Positions 11,762 through 23,888 of a stretch of DNA of 64,000 nucleotides are shown one piece after another. A program made the position numbers and the translations under genes. The notes beneath the pieces were generated by a model that saw only the letters and a list, made by a program, of their open reading frames with translations, was not told the origin of the DNA and made no database searches. Within the stretch, counting starts at the first letter, position 1. Every line of letters begins with the position of its first letter. The stretch covers positions 248,001-312,000 of the forward strand of contig QJNS01000059.1 of assembly GCA_004154925.1 (NCBI GenBank), read 5' to 3'. The DNA is from Monosporascus cannonballus (Eukaryota > Ascomycota > Sordariomycetes > Xylariales).

Positions 11762-14700
11762 AGTGACTTGCTGCTGGTGTGTTTAAGGGGCTGGAGCTGA
11801 GCAGAGGATGCGGTGGGTTGAGGTGCCCTTTCAATAGGTAGTGAGATGTCTAAACTTTAAAGTTCCTAACGTCAGAGGCAGTGTTGTGTGGCCGCCGGAA
11901 GGGTCAATTGATGTGAAGAGGATCTCGAGTTTGGAAATGAAGGTAAAAGATGAGACGGGGAAGCAAGGACACTCCTGGGGACTTTTATTTCTAAGATTTG
12001 GCTTTGAATTGGTTTCCAAATAGACTCTAGGCAACTACGCCGTCTCCCAATTGCGGCTGAGGCAGGGACGAGGAGCGAGGGATGCTACCTAGTAATACAG
12101 GCAGCGGTGCGACCCACCTGGTTGGTGCCTACACGAGTGCCATCACTGCTTAGGTCGTTAGGTAGTTAGGTAGTTTCTTGTTGTTGAGGTTGGCGTCAGA
12201 TGCTGTTGGCAACATACATCCCACCCGATGCCCGCAGAAGCTCGAAGCAACCGAGCGAGTGATTCCTGGGGCGAGGGCAACGTGCATATTTCATGTCTAC
12301 CTAATTACACAGCTATTGCTGTCTTTGTTTCAGCCTGTTTATACGAGATCATACCTGGCCATTGGGGATAGCGCAAGGAAGCAGCAGCACGGACTCCTGT
12401 CAAACTAGCAGCACTTCCTGTTTCCGTCAGAACTCATATCAATTAGCATTTTCGTTCTTTTCGAACAGCGCCATTAATGAATATATCGAATAACTTCTCG
12501 AGTACAGATAAAGTAGACCCTTGTAGGCATTTTCAGATATCACAATCTCCTTCTACCTATGTTTTCTGACTTGAAAAAGTGTAGTTAGAGAATACCAAGC
12601 TGGTTGGTGACTTTGGATGTGCCATAGAAGGGCCATAGAGTTATTAGGACATGTCTACTAGGTAACGTTAGTGTTATCTTCTTGATTAAACACATGCTAT
12701 GGGGCTGGGTGAAAAAGACGGCTCACAAAGTGCATGATTATAGCCTCTGCAGTCTAAAACAATTATTTCTCACTCTCATGCTCCGCTCAAGTCCAAATGG
12801 TTCCCTATTAGTCTGTCAATGGTGCCCTTGTTGATTGGATGAATACTCAGTCATTCCGTAGTGCCTGAGGTAGTGGTTCCATGACTTCCTCCGGGATATG
12901 CTATATACAAGAACGGGAATGGAAGTGATATTGCATCTGGGCTTGCTGTATGTGGTCGAGACCTTTGACTTTGTACGATGTCTCAACATTAATATGCGTA
13001 ATGACTCTTTTGTCATTCCAATTGGCAGGCGGGCAGAACTCGTCAATCTGCCATTAGCACCTCCCCATCTGAATTGATACCTAGGTAGGCTTTTAAGCAG
13101 TGGACGCAACGAATTTAGCTTCTAAACAACGGAGGTCCCAATCTAATGGCGACAAAGGCCAAGGGGAGAGGTGGCAATGCAGGCCAAAGGCAGAAATCAC
13201 TTAGGTATAGGTTTCAATGATGAAGCTATCACGGCAGCCCGAACAACGCTGATAGAAGCCTAGGGCGTCTATGGAAGAATATCAAGCTGAGAAAAGGAAA
13301 AGGCCTTTGAAAGGGCCTAGAGGGAAGTTCGCCCCGTGCACGCAGAGAATGTAGGGATATGGCGATCCCCTGAACAATTTAGGTTCCTAGGCAGGCAGTG
13401 ACCATGATAGTTGAGGCGCCTCTGACCAGCTAAGCATATCCCATTGCTGGCATTTATATATTCCGAATCAAACCTCCTTTCTTAACGGTCTGTAGAGTCA
13501 CAAGTCTTTATTATTCTTTATTCAGTAATCAAACAGTATCCACCGGGTAACTTTGTTATCTGATACTCACATTCCAGCTGCTGGACATAAAGGAGATCCA
13601 GTTATTTTCCCCAGAACCTGCCCCTTTAGACCCCTAGGTTGGGCCCGCCCCCTTAACACACAGCGTTTGTGTTAACCTGATACTGGACGTCGAGAATATT
13701 GGAGCATAAAATTGGGCATATGACTACAACCGAAGCTGAACTGTTAGCAAGAAAATCCGAGTTGTCGCAGGAAAAAGGATAAAAAACCCGACATCAAGGG
13801 CGGACTTTTGCCTATCATGGGCACAACTGAAGAAGATTCCGAAAGTGAAGAAGTCCATGATGCTATGACAGGTGTGCTCGACATATCTGGGTGCCTAGGA
13901 TAAGGATGAGGGTGTTTAGCTCACCTAATCTAACAGTGGCCGTTCGATGAATCTCTCGCTTATGCCCTGGATGGTAAAAAGAGACAGGGCAGCTCCCGTG
14001 GTTAGTGGTAGGGTTTATTAATCGCCACTGCAGTCGGGTGTATCACCATATTGACAGACGTCTGGCTCCGCAAGCAAGTTGCCGCGTTTATAATACGGGC
14101 ACCACGTGGATCTGTCTGCCCTATAACCCCTTAATCTAGGGTCATCCGTATGCAGATGATAAATGCCGCCAACGAAGATGTAAGCTTACACGTTGAGAAA
14201 TATAAGGTATTTCCCAAGTTCTTTCATTATAGAACATCGCTTAGCCGGGTCGTAGTCGGGAGCAGTTGTCAGAGGACAGTGTAACTGCGAAACATAGTCA
14301 TATAGGGCTATCTCTTTATCTCTGTTCATATACCGGTGATCGCTTAGCTGGTTTCTAACTCCATAATCGGAAAGATGCTAGGTCAGTTCTTGACGCCCCT
14401 TTTCTCCATCCATGCTCCATACGGAACAGCGTGTGCCTATTGGTTGGCCCCGGGGTTCACGTAGCCCTGTCTCTGTACAGCTTTCGACCCCCCCTTAGCT
14501 ACCAACAAGGTTGTCCCAGAAAACATGAAATCCTCATTGAAAAGTAGAAACACGGCTTGCAAGTCATGCGAACATCCCCATTGTTAAAATGGCGGCAAAG
14601 AGGAGGATGCTGTCTTCTGCCCGGATGAACGTCACAGGCCGCGGTACCCTTTGCGCAGTGAATCATCCACAATACCATACCTGTCAACAAACGGCGAGGT

Positions 14701-15044
14701 CGAGGATACCCAAAGCAGTACCGCTGAAAGCCCAGGCATCTACGTATCATATGGATAGGCCCAGATGGATGCACTGATTCACCCTTCAAATTTGGGGAAT
14801 GGAAGCCGACTACACGAGATGATCGGATCCTTCGACAACTCCTGGCGGTGAAGGGGTGGATACGAGAGATTTGGGTAAAATGTTATGAGTCAGTTGGCCG
14901 TCCAGTATAGCACCCCATTGTATCCTACATCTCTAAGTGATGCTTTTCAACCTCCAAAATCCACCCCTTTCCCGCCTCTCGGAAACCCAACAAGGCAGAG
15001 CGTACCTAGACCGTTATTCTTTTCAACACCAATCCATCCGCAAG
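11762..15044. other. Long gene-poor region (3.3 kb)
   Basis: No supported gene. The first part is the PARP promoter region. Around 12450-13100 the base composition is AT-rich. A short hairpin-capable run, TTAACACACAGCG then TTTGTGTTAA, lies near 13653-13676. Segments near 13700-13900 and 14500-14790 show short fragments of open frame without start, splice or family support, possibly eroded coding or element remains. Confidence 0.4.
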
Positions 15045-15856
15045 ATGTCTTCCTCAGCGAACACCGACACCCCTTCCGAGGCTGGACAGGCGTCCCCTGG
15101 GTCATCTATCTTCCCCGTCCTTACTCCCTATTGCGCAGCGCTACTCGCGGCTCTCAAGTCACGGATGGACACAGTCGCACGCAACAAGTACTGCGACGCG
15201 GCCGACGTCAAGGAGATAAAGGACAGCCTCAGGGTCTTCGCGGAGAAGCACTACCTGCCGCGGGGGCTGTTGAGACGGCTAGACGACGTCCTAGGCGCCC
15301 TAGTCTCCGTGATCCCGGCGAACGCCGCCAAGTGGAACGCGGAGGCCGAGAAGCTCCCGGGGTTTGCGCGGCAGTACGACAGCTTGCGCTATAATGCGCA
15401 CGTGGCGTATATGGAGCCCTGGAGGGAGTCGATCATGGCCGTCATCCCCCTCCTGGTTCTGGCGTGCGAGACCTACGAGCACCTGAAGGAATTCGGGGGC
15501 GGCACAGGTAAGCAAGCAAAGCAAAAATTCCCCAGCTGTTCCTTAGCCTGACCCCGACCGCCCGCCCTGCTAGGCTTCGTCGGGGGGCGGGCTGTTAAAA
15601 GTTTCGAGGACTCCCGAGGAATGCCCTGTGACTGGCCTGACCCCCGAGTACTTGCGTGAACACTGAATAATACTGACTCGACCTATCGATCACAGTGGCC
15701 CCGGGCTACGAATCGCAGGCCGGATGGTTCTATGGAAGATGAAAACACCACGAGGCCATCTTCGTAAAGCTCAGGGAAGAGATCGGTTTGCTTGCGGAGG
15801 TGAAGACCTTCAACGACTGCAGGGAGGCGCTGGGGCTCCCGAGGGTAAAGCGTTGA
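15045..15856 (+). pseudogene. Unrecognised small gene with in-frame TGA
   Basis: I do not recognise a family. Exon 1 (15045-15507) starts at MSSSANTDTPSE, preceded by a CCGCAAG context, and ends at a GTAAGC donor. Exon 2 starts at 15696 after CACAG and keeps phase. The joined frame meets TGA at 15740-15742 after WFYGR, giving a 168-residue product. The same frame then stays open for 37 more codons (KHHEAIFVKLREEIG and on) to TGA at 15854-15856, and that tail is charged, helix-like and looks coding. So either the protein ends early, the stop is a recent mutation or sequencing error, or it is read through. The visible protein is helical and soluble with no signal peptide. An upstream ATG at 14940 in the same frame would add 35 residues but looks like leader sequence. 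Confidence 0.5.
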
Positions 15857-17054
15857 GGGGTTGTTAAGCGGCTCCCGCGGCGAGCTTGAGACGAATTAGG
15901 CCGGGCCGATTACCTATAGGAGCGGAAGGATACTGGGTCATTTTTTTCTTTCTTGTTTTTTTGGGTGGTGGTGGTTAGCGAGGCGTTGCGGGCTCATCTT
16001 GTAGATGATGTATGAGGTAGGCTTTCCCGCTTTACCGGAGAGCGGGATGAATTCATTCATTTACCCACGTCCCGGGGCCTGGGAACCAGTTTACGGTATG
16101 CAATACCCGTCATTCGATACACGCATTGATTGTGGCCAACAGTTTGTTATGTGATACTGCAGCTGCCATACTTTGGCATCTGGTGGTCTGTAGATAAGTA
16201 GCGGGTTTGGTACAATTTGCTGCGTGTGGGGGGTTTTGTGACGGGAGCATCGAGGAACACTTGACCTGTCGGAGCTATATAAAGAAAGGGGGGGGAAGGG
16301 AGGTTACTACGAAGTGGGGAGGGATACTCCGAGTCGTTGACGAAACGCCAACCTGACGGCCCGGTGATAGCTTATGCCCGTCCCGCCACCATCTCGAGAA
16401 GAGGTTCCGTGACGACGCCGCCCTCAGAATTGGGATTGACGTAGCGAAGCGATCTCTATCCATTGCCTACTTCGGAAGGGGGTATGTGCTGAAGAGGTAT
16501 CGATTTGAGAGCACCGAAGTGGATGTTGAACTAACGTGAAGATTTTAGGGACACAGCCACCGACATGTTATACCAAAACCAAAAAGCTATAGAAGGCAGA
16601 CATCCTGTCAAGCTGCTCACTTTACATACGAATTCCACCAGCATTGCTAATTAACACAACTGATCGCTTGTATCTACACAAGCTGACACTATAAAGCCCA
16701 CAAGCCCCTCTTGAAATAACGCTATGTTGTTCTAAACACCCATCTAGCTGGGTATGCCGTATGGATAACGCCCCTACCCCGTGGCGAATGTCAATGCACC
16801 CAAACCCGGTCGCATAAACTCGTAATTTCACTAGACGCCGTTCAAATGCAATCCCTTTTCTGGTATAAACACTGGGGTGATGCAGCTTAGCCAGACTAAA
16901 CCAAAGAAAAAGACAATGGCTTCCACCGAAACAATCGCAAAGAATTCGTACCGATGACCAACCTATGAAGTAGGCCAAGGTAGCCATGGAAATAGGCAAC
17001 CTAAGTTGCCCCCGTGAAGGACGACAATAGGGTCGATAAGACGTGTGCTGAAAT
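15857..17054. other. Intergenic region between the small gene and SPT2
   Basis: No supported gene. It contains a G-rich run near 16287-16303 and short open frames on the minus strand only. It holds the 3' ends of the two flanking convergent genes. Confidence 0.45.
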
Positions 17055-18395
17055 TCATCGGTGACCTTGATTCAACCGCTTCTTCCGCTCTTCCTTCTGT
17101 CGCCTCAGCTTCTCCTCGAGCTCCTGCTCCCGCTTATCTTCCTGGATGGCCTCCCTCGTAGCGCGGGCCTCCTCCTCGTCGATATCGGATAAACCAGCTT
17201 CCATGTCGCTGGACTCATCGGAGTCGTACCCATAACCATAGCCACGGCCGCGGGGGTCCGGCTCATCTTCATCATCATATTCGATGAAGTCGTCCAAGTC
17301 TTCATCGTAGTCATCTTCCCTACTCCGGCGGCTTGACTTCGGGGGGCCGAGAAGCCCGCCAGCACGTAAGGGTGGCTGGGGCTTACCATTGCGAGCCGAG
17401 GATGACTTGCTCGAAGATGCACCTGGCTTAGGCCTCGCAGTTCCGGTATAGCCCGTCGTCGCCGTAGCCGACTTCTTCACTTTCTTCTCCTGAACATCTC
17501 CACCGGACGTGCCTGGCCTTTGTTTGCCCGCTTGTTTGCCGTCCTTACCGACGCCGTTTCTCTGCGCGTTCGCTCCCTGACCCGCCGGGCGTGTACCATC
17601 ACGAGGGGGGATGACTCCCGGTCTGGCATTACCCAGATACGGTTTCCCTGTCGGCGTCTTGACACCCGCCTTTGCTGGCTCTCGGTCCTTCTTACCCACC
17701 GGTTTTTCGATTGCCTTGTGTTGAATAACACCGACTTTCCCCATGACCTGCTGGGCTTTTGCGCCGCGTGCCATGATCTCCGCAAATGAGCCCTTTTTCG
17801 GCGCCTTTCCCGGGTCCGAGGCTGTGGGGGTAGTCGGTGACGGTTTCGCGGGGGGCATCTTAGGTGCTGATAATGAGGGCGGATTGAGCTTGGGCCGACT
17901 TGCGACATCCGAAGCCGGTTTCCGCTGAGCAGAGCTTGAGGCTGAACTAGGCGCAGGCCTTCCATTTACGACGGACCCTGATGTATGTTGACCGTTCGTA
18001 GTGGTTGGCTTGGAGGGGCGGCCGTTCGTAGAAGGCGTACTCGTTTGGTGGGGCTGGGGTGAGCGTCTTCTCGCGGAGGTTCCTGTATATGCAGTTTTCG
18101 CTGCTGTACGTGAATTTGAGCGAGAGGGCCATATGACGCTTCCTTGTAAACCACGAGTGATCTTACTTGTCGAGACATCAGTATGACGGGCCTTGGCAAC
18201 TTTGGTGGAATCCCCATTTAGGTCATCAGCTTTGCGCTTGATACCGGATGGCAGTGGGGTGTTTGCGACGGGGGACGGCCTCTCGCCAGAGATCTCGGCT
18301 AGAAGATCGCCGATCTGTGAATGTTACCTGTGAGTTAGCGCCTTTGATATCTGGCATCGCGGTGGAAACGGGGTTCTGCCGTTGCGTACCGGCAT
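17055..18395 (-). CDS. SPT2: SPT2 chromatin protein
   Basis: A two-exon gene: exon 1 (18395-18390) encodes only Met-Pro, and exon 2 (18314-17055) the rest, for 421 residues. The join gives MPIGDLLAEISGE, the typical N-terminus of fungal SPT2. The middle is long, basic and of low complexity (Lys, Ser, Thr, Pro, Gly). The C-terminus carries the SPT2 domain: an acidic DDYDEDLDDFIEYDDEDE stretch, then a charged helix EEKLRRQKEERKKR. SPT2 is a histone H3-H4 chaperone linked to transcription elongation and suppression of cryptic initiation. The intron (18389-18315) has a GTACGC donor, a GCTAAC branch-like site and a CACAG acceptor. An open frame upstream (from 18709) overlaps the start codon in another frame and could act as an upstream ORF. 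Confidence 0.9.
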
Positions 18396-19866
18396 GTTGA
18401 TTCACTTTGCGACACTTCAGACGGCGGTACTGGACTTGGTTTGAGGTTTTCGTCGCCGTCAGAGGATGTGTCGTATGCCTTAGGCGTCATAAATTTGTGG
18501 GCTGTGTCATGCCCTGTTGGCGTCCGATGATGGTTTCTTGAGTCGGAGTGCACGCGACCCCGAGATGAGCTAAGGGGGGCTACAGGTAGGAAATTAGATG
18601 CTGCATTTAAGTACCGATTCGATGATGTTTCGAGAGAAGCGTTGGCGACTAAGGATGCGGTGGGGGAAAAGGGGTCGAGAATGGGGGAGGCAGACAGGAC
18701 ACCGGACAAAGGACACGAATATTAAAGGTAGGAAAAGTTGTCGCCTGTCTGCTGGGGATGATGAAATAAGTATGAATGGCTATGGGCTTGGCCGGCCTCA
18801 AATGGACAGAACCAACCAACTAACGATGGAGAGACTCTGCTCACTGCCACTTAAATAAAATATGGAGAAATTCCGGTTCAATTGCTTATCTCCCCCGGTA
18901 CTTACATATACGGTCCATAAGCCAACCTGTGAGACATGAGAGCCGGGAATATATGACTGTGCTGTACCTACCCAAGGTACCAGTACACTGCAAGATTGCT
19001 AGGTATTTTATTCTGGCTTTATATGATCTAGGTGCCTACTATGTAGTAGATACCGCTGCCAAATTGGACGATTCCCTTTATCTGAAGGGAGGGGACTCAT
19101 GTTTGACAGGGAATGCGTACTTCCCAGTAGAGTCTTTTGCGTAGCTTCCCTGGGCGCTAATAAATCTCTTCTTGTGCTGTTGCACTGCGTATGCTGGTGC
19201 AGACTGTGTCGCCTCGACGTCATTTTTTGGGGCGATTTCATTCGTCGGAAACGGTTCCAGCCTCACAGAGCCACAACCGCATAGCCCTGCATAGCACTGC
19301 ATAAAATTCATAGCGGAATCACACGGATTATTCGGTAATTGGATCCTGCGGGCCAAGGTATTCTGTTAGGCGGATTGTCTAATAAATTAGCTAAGTACTA
19401 CCTAATGACATTGGTCCAAGTCCAAATCATCGGCCAGCTCCAGTTTGTCTAGGTAAGTATGCTCGGTACCTAGGTACCTAACCGCACGCTGCCCTTTTGG
19501 CGACTTGCCGGGACCCTAATTAAGAGGTCATGTGACCGTCTAGGCGCCCACAACCCTTCGTTCCCTGCACCAATTTCTTCAGCGATCTTTTCTACTGACT
19601 TGGTCAATTCATGAGAAATTCCAACTTCACGCACAATTGCGACCTTCGTCACCCCCGAACAAAACTCCCACAGGACACCGAAGACTCAGTCTCCGCCCAG
19701 GATTGCGGTTAAATCGATTGAACTCTCGTGTTCTTAGCATTCCCGTCTCATGTGAGTCTTACCATATTTGTGCACAACTATAGTTGTGCGCCCACCTCTG
19801 CGGGGAACTTTTGGATATTGGAGTTGAAGGCTGACCTAGAATTTCTTGTTGCTAGAAACCATCAAA
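18396..19866. other. Divergent promoter region of SPT2 and P2
   Basis: About 1.5 kb between two divergently transcribed genes, so both promoters lie here. The 314 bases just upstream of SPT2 hold the candidate upstream ORF. No other gene is supported. ACCTAGGTACCTA-type runs occur near 19468-19482. Confidence 0.5.
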
Positions 19867-20331
19867 ATGAAGCATCTCGCAGCCTACCTCCTTCTCGGCC
19901 TTGGTGGAAACACCTCACCTTCCGCCTCCGACATAAAGGGGGTCCTCGAGTCCGTCGGTATCGAGGCTGATGACGAGCGTCTGGAGAAGCTCCTCTCTGA
20001 GCTCGAGGGCAAGGACATTAACGAGGTACGATAATGACAAAGCGATACCGATACGTGATATGGAAGGTCACAACTAACGGCGATTATAGCTGATCACCGA
20101 GGGTTCGTCCAAGCTTGCTTCCGTTCCCAGTGGTGGCGCTGGTGGCGCTGCTGCTGGTGGTGGTGCCGCCGCTGGCGGCGCCGCTGCCGCCGATGCTCCC
20201 AAAGAGGAGGAGAAGAAGGAGGAGGGTATGTCGGCCGAGTCCCCCCCGCGAAACTATGCGATATGCGCTAACGATGAATCATAGAGGCCGAAGAGTCCGA
20301 CGAGGATATGGGCTTCGGTCTGTTCGACTAA
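19867..20331 (+). CDS. 60S acidic ribosomal protein P2
   Basis: Three exons (19867-20025, 20090-20225, 20285-20331) encode 113 residues. The N-terminal dimerisation domain reads [14 protein letters not shown] and continues to [14 protein letters not shown]; a glycine/alanine hinge follows, and the protein ends with the acidic KEEEKKEE stretch and the conserved stalk tail [12 protein letters not shown]. That tail binds translation factors at the GTPase centre, and P1/P2 dimers dock on P0 in the large subunit. The N-terminus distinguishes P2 from P1. All three junctions keep frame and have consensus GT...AG ends. Length and tail match the family, so the call is firm. Confidence 0.96.
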
Positions 20332-21093
20332 ACGAACCCCTCATCTATCCACAAAAAGGGCATTGTGTAATCTCGAGGTTGCTGCATGGGAATGGTTTAC
20401 GACGATCTTGCACTGCATCTGGCGCAGGAGGGTCTGCATATACCCAATATAAAAGGGAACCGGACGCGGCAGTACAACAAACCTTAAGCTATTAGGTATT
20501 TTCACGGCGAATATCAACCTGCTTCCTCGAGACTCCAACTTGTCTATTCTCATTGAACTTGCACATGTGATTGTCTACCTAGATAGCACTACGGGTCGTC
20601 CCGGCTTGTGATATGTTAATGCTTTGCGTTGCGTCTGCTTTGAACGGCAGCTCTGATTTCTGGATGGAGGGGCACTGCGGGAACAGGTTGAATGCAATCT
20701 GCTTTTGTGTGGGCCTGAAACCTTGCATGCTATATTGATTTATGCAAATGGCATAACAGTATGCGTATCTATAATCGAACCCCCCTGTCCTGCTTAGTGA
20801 AAATGTTGTTTACGTATCCGTTGCCCCGACAACGACGTCAAAGAAAGAATGGATTCCATTTTAAGTCCGGATTCCAAGGATCTCCTCCAATTTTCGCAGA
20901 AGCAGGAACGCGACGGATTCTTTGCATTACGTGCCCCAATTTTGTGATATTGCACCCCAACTGCAGATTTTGGATTATGGACCTCATTGACACGTAAAAT
21001 AGAGTTAGAATCGACAATAAACAATCCTAATCGGCCTCGCGCGCGTTCCTTATTGGATTTTGGCATATAAAACAATAACAGAGAGAATCCTCA
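20332..21093. other. Intergenic region between P2 and MPS1
   Basis: Contains the P2 3' UTR and the MPS1 promoter and leader. No additional gene is supported; open frames are under 95 codons and overlap on opposite strands. Confidence 0.5.
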
Positions 21094-23888
21094 ATGGCGA
21101 CCGTGTCACCCACTCCAATGGGCTCGAGTCACCACTCGGCGCCCACAAGGAAGTCTTCGTTCAGGTCTGGGCTGCGGAGAGTACCCTCCAGGCCGCAAGT
21201 CAACCGCGCCGAATCGAATCCCGCTCCCTCAGGCCACGCGTCAAAATCACAATACTCGGCTAACGACAGCTCCGATGATGAGATCCCTGTGCCTATGAAG
21301 CTCAGCGCTCTCACCAAAGCACTTCTCAACGACGATGGATCAGAAAAGGAGAGAGAGAGTGGCCGGATTCGGACGCGTGCCCAGACCCACAAGCCTCCGT
21401 CGCCCGCTCCGGCGGTGCAGGACAAGCCTGTCAAGAGGCGGAGCGCAATAAACGTGTCGGTCGCCTCAAGTGGTGAGGAGCGCAGACAGACGCGGGCTAG
21501 TAGCGCGCAGTTGTCCTCAAGACCGACCTCGCCCGTCAGGAGTCAGCCTAGTAGGGAAAACAGTCCTGTCAGGAAACGAGTGGTGCGACTGAGCGCATCC
21601 TCTGGTGCGGCGGGCGCAGCCGCCGCGGCGGCGCAATTGAAGCCCGCAAAGAGAAGATCGACATCGCTATCAGCTTCCCAGAGGGGGAATCGTCCACCAA
21701 GTCGGGACGGTACCGCGGAGGAAAGGGCCGATGCCTCGGAGCTCAATGACAAGGACAAGGATGTCAACACGCCGGCGCAGCAAGGCCGGGTCGTAAGGAT
21801 CGCCGTGGGGTCTTCGGGAAGTAGGAACCGCTCGAATGGTTCCTCGGTGGTTTCTTCCATGAAGACAGATTCTGCCTCGCACCGTTCTCATGCCTCTCAG
21901 GCAGAAGAGAACGATGCGCCCGAGGAGCCTCAGACCGTCGCCCGGGAAAGATCCGCCTTGAACCTGGGCAGCGTGTCCCGGCTCGCCTCGAGGAGCCAGG
22001 CCGAGGAGAACCCGGGAATGCAGAGCTCGATGCGGGTCAGGAGAGTCAGTAAGGTTCCCGGCAGCTTCCTTAGCGGTCCGGCTCGCCGGGGTCGGAGGAG
22101 ACAGAGCGAAGAGGATGTGGAAAACGAGGGGGAGCCTTTACAATCTAGCAACGAACAAGATGCGCAACAGCGTCAGGATCTTATCGATATCGAGCAGGCG
22201 GACAATGTGGCTTCCTCATATTATGCGCCTGACCGCCACTCGTCAGGGAGTCCCGTCAGTGCTAAAAACTCTGCGAGGGCACTCCGTAACAAGGAAAGCT
22301 TCGTTTCAGATAGGAGGTCAGGACTGGAATCGAAGAGGGCTTCTCCCGACCGCGACGAGATCCCCATTCCGCACTACAGAATTCCCCCGCCCCGGTCTGA
22401 TATGCCGCCCAGGCAAGACCAGGAAAACGAGGCACCCCCAACTTTCAGGAGAAGCAAAGCACCAGCGAGCGCGTTCCTGGAAAGAGACCTCGCTAAGGCT
22501 TCGGCTCGTCCCGGAGGCGCTGACGTCGGTGCGATACGGCCCTCTTCTCCTGACCCCGATCGCAAGGCACTAGCTGCAATCAACCACAACACGCCTCGTC
22601 GAGCAGCACCGGCACCTCCGCCAAAAATGTCAATCCTCGACGCCGCAACGTCGAATGCCGGCGCGGCCACAACGACGCAGGCCAGGAGACGGAACTACAT
22701 GAAGGTCAACGGGAAATGTTACACGAGGCTGGACTCGCTCGGGCGAGGTGGTAGCGGAAAGGTGTACCGCGTGGCAGCAGACAACGGCAAGATGTTCGCT
22801 CTGAAGCGTGTGTCGATCGAGAACGCGGACGAGAACACCGTCAAGGGCTACAAGGGCGAAATAGACTTGTTGAAAAAGCTCAACAACGTCGACCGAGTCA
22901 TCAACCTATTCGACTACGAGATGAACGAAGAGAAGCAGGTTCTGAGCCTGGTGAGTTGACGCCGCCCACCGCGTTCTCTTCGCCGCCCCGCCTCTCCCTT
23001 TGGGACGGTTCGCTAACACCTGTTTCGTAGCTCATGGAAATGGGCGAGATGGATCTTAACACGCTCCTTCGCTGTCGCCTCTCCCATGAGAACGCCAAGT
23101 TCGACCCTGTGTTCGTGCGCTTCTACTGGCAGGAGATGCTCGAGTGCCTCGCGGCGGTGCACGCGTACGACATCGTGCACTCGGACCTGAAGCCAGCCAA
23201 CTTCGTGCTCGTGCAGGGGCGGCTCAAGCTCATCGACTTCGGCATCGCCAACGCGATCCAGACGGACGAGACGGTCAACGTGCACCGCGAGACGCAGATC
23301 GGCACGCCCAACTACATGAGCCCGGAGAGCCTCATCGACTTCAACGCGGCCGCGGAGCGCAACCAGCCGCAGCGGATGCACGGCGGGGCGGTGGCGGCGG
23401 GGCGGCCGAAGCTCATGAAGCTCGGCAAGCCCAGCGACATCTGGAGCCTCGGCTGCATCCTGTACCAGATGGTATACGGCACGCCGCCGTTCGGCCACAT
23501 CGCGAACCAGATGGCGCGCTGCCACGCCATCATCAACTGGGGGTACGAGATCGAGTACCGCGACCGCGGCGTCGGCGACGTGCCCGTGCCGCCGTCGCTG
23601 CTGCGCACCATGCGCCGCTGCCTCGCCCGCGACCAGCACCTGCGCCCCACCTCGGCCGAGCTGCTGAGCCCCTCGGACCCCTTCCTCTACCCCGCCGAGC
23701 TCCCCGACGGCGCCCTCCCCTTCACCGAGGAGCTGCTTGGCCGCATCATCCACAGCGTCGTCGCCCGCTGCCGCGAGCGCATGCCCTCCGACGCCGAGGC
23801 CCTCGCGGCCTGGCCCCACGCCTACTGGGCCGGCGTCGCCAAGGCCGCCGGCCGGGGGGACGCGCGGTCGCCCGCGGAGGGGAGGTAG
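21094..23888 (+). CDS. MPS1: MPS1/TTK-type dual-specificity kinase
   Basis: Two exons (21094-22950 and 23031-23888) give 904 residues. MPS1 phosphorylates kinetochore proteins to start the spindle assembly checkpoint, and in yeast also acts in spindle-pole duplication. The first about 535 residues are a disordered Ser/Arg-rich tail with many SP and RRxS-like sites, as in other fungal MPS1 proteins. The kinase domain starts near 536: glycine loop GRGGSG (about 550-555), ATP-binding Lys about 571 in FALKRV, catalytic loop IVHSDLKPANF with Asp about 671, and DFG at about 688 in LKLIDFGIA. HSD in place of HRD is characteristic of MPS1. The activation loop reads GTPNYMSPES. The second exon is much more GC-rich than the first. 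The tail after about 850 is variable. Confidence 0.95.

Noticed and set aside
23013..23819. Long minus-strand open frame (268 codons) opposite MPS1 exon 2
   Set aside because: It mirrors the GC-rich MPS1 kinase exon, is Val/His/Arg-biased as such shadows are, and the plus strand encodes an unmistakable kinase domain.
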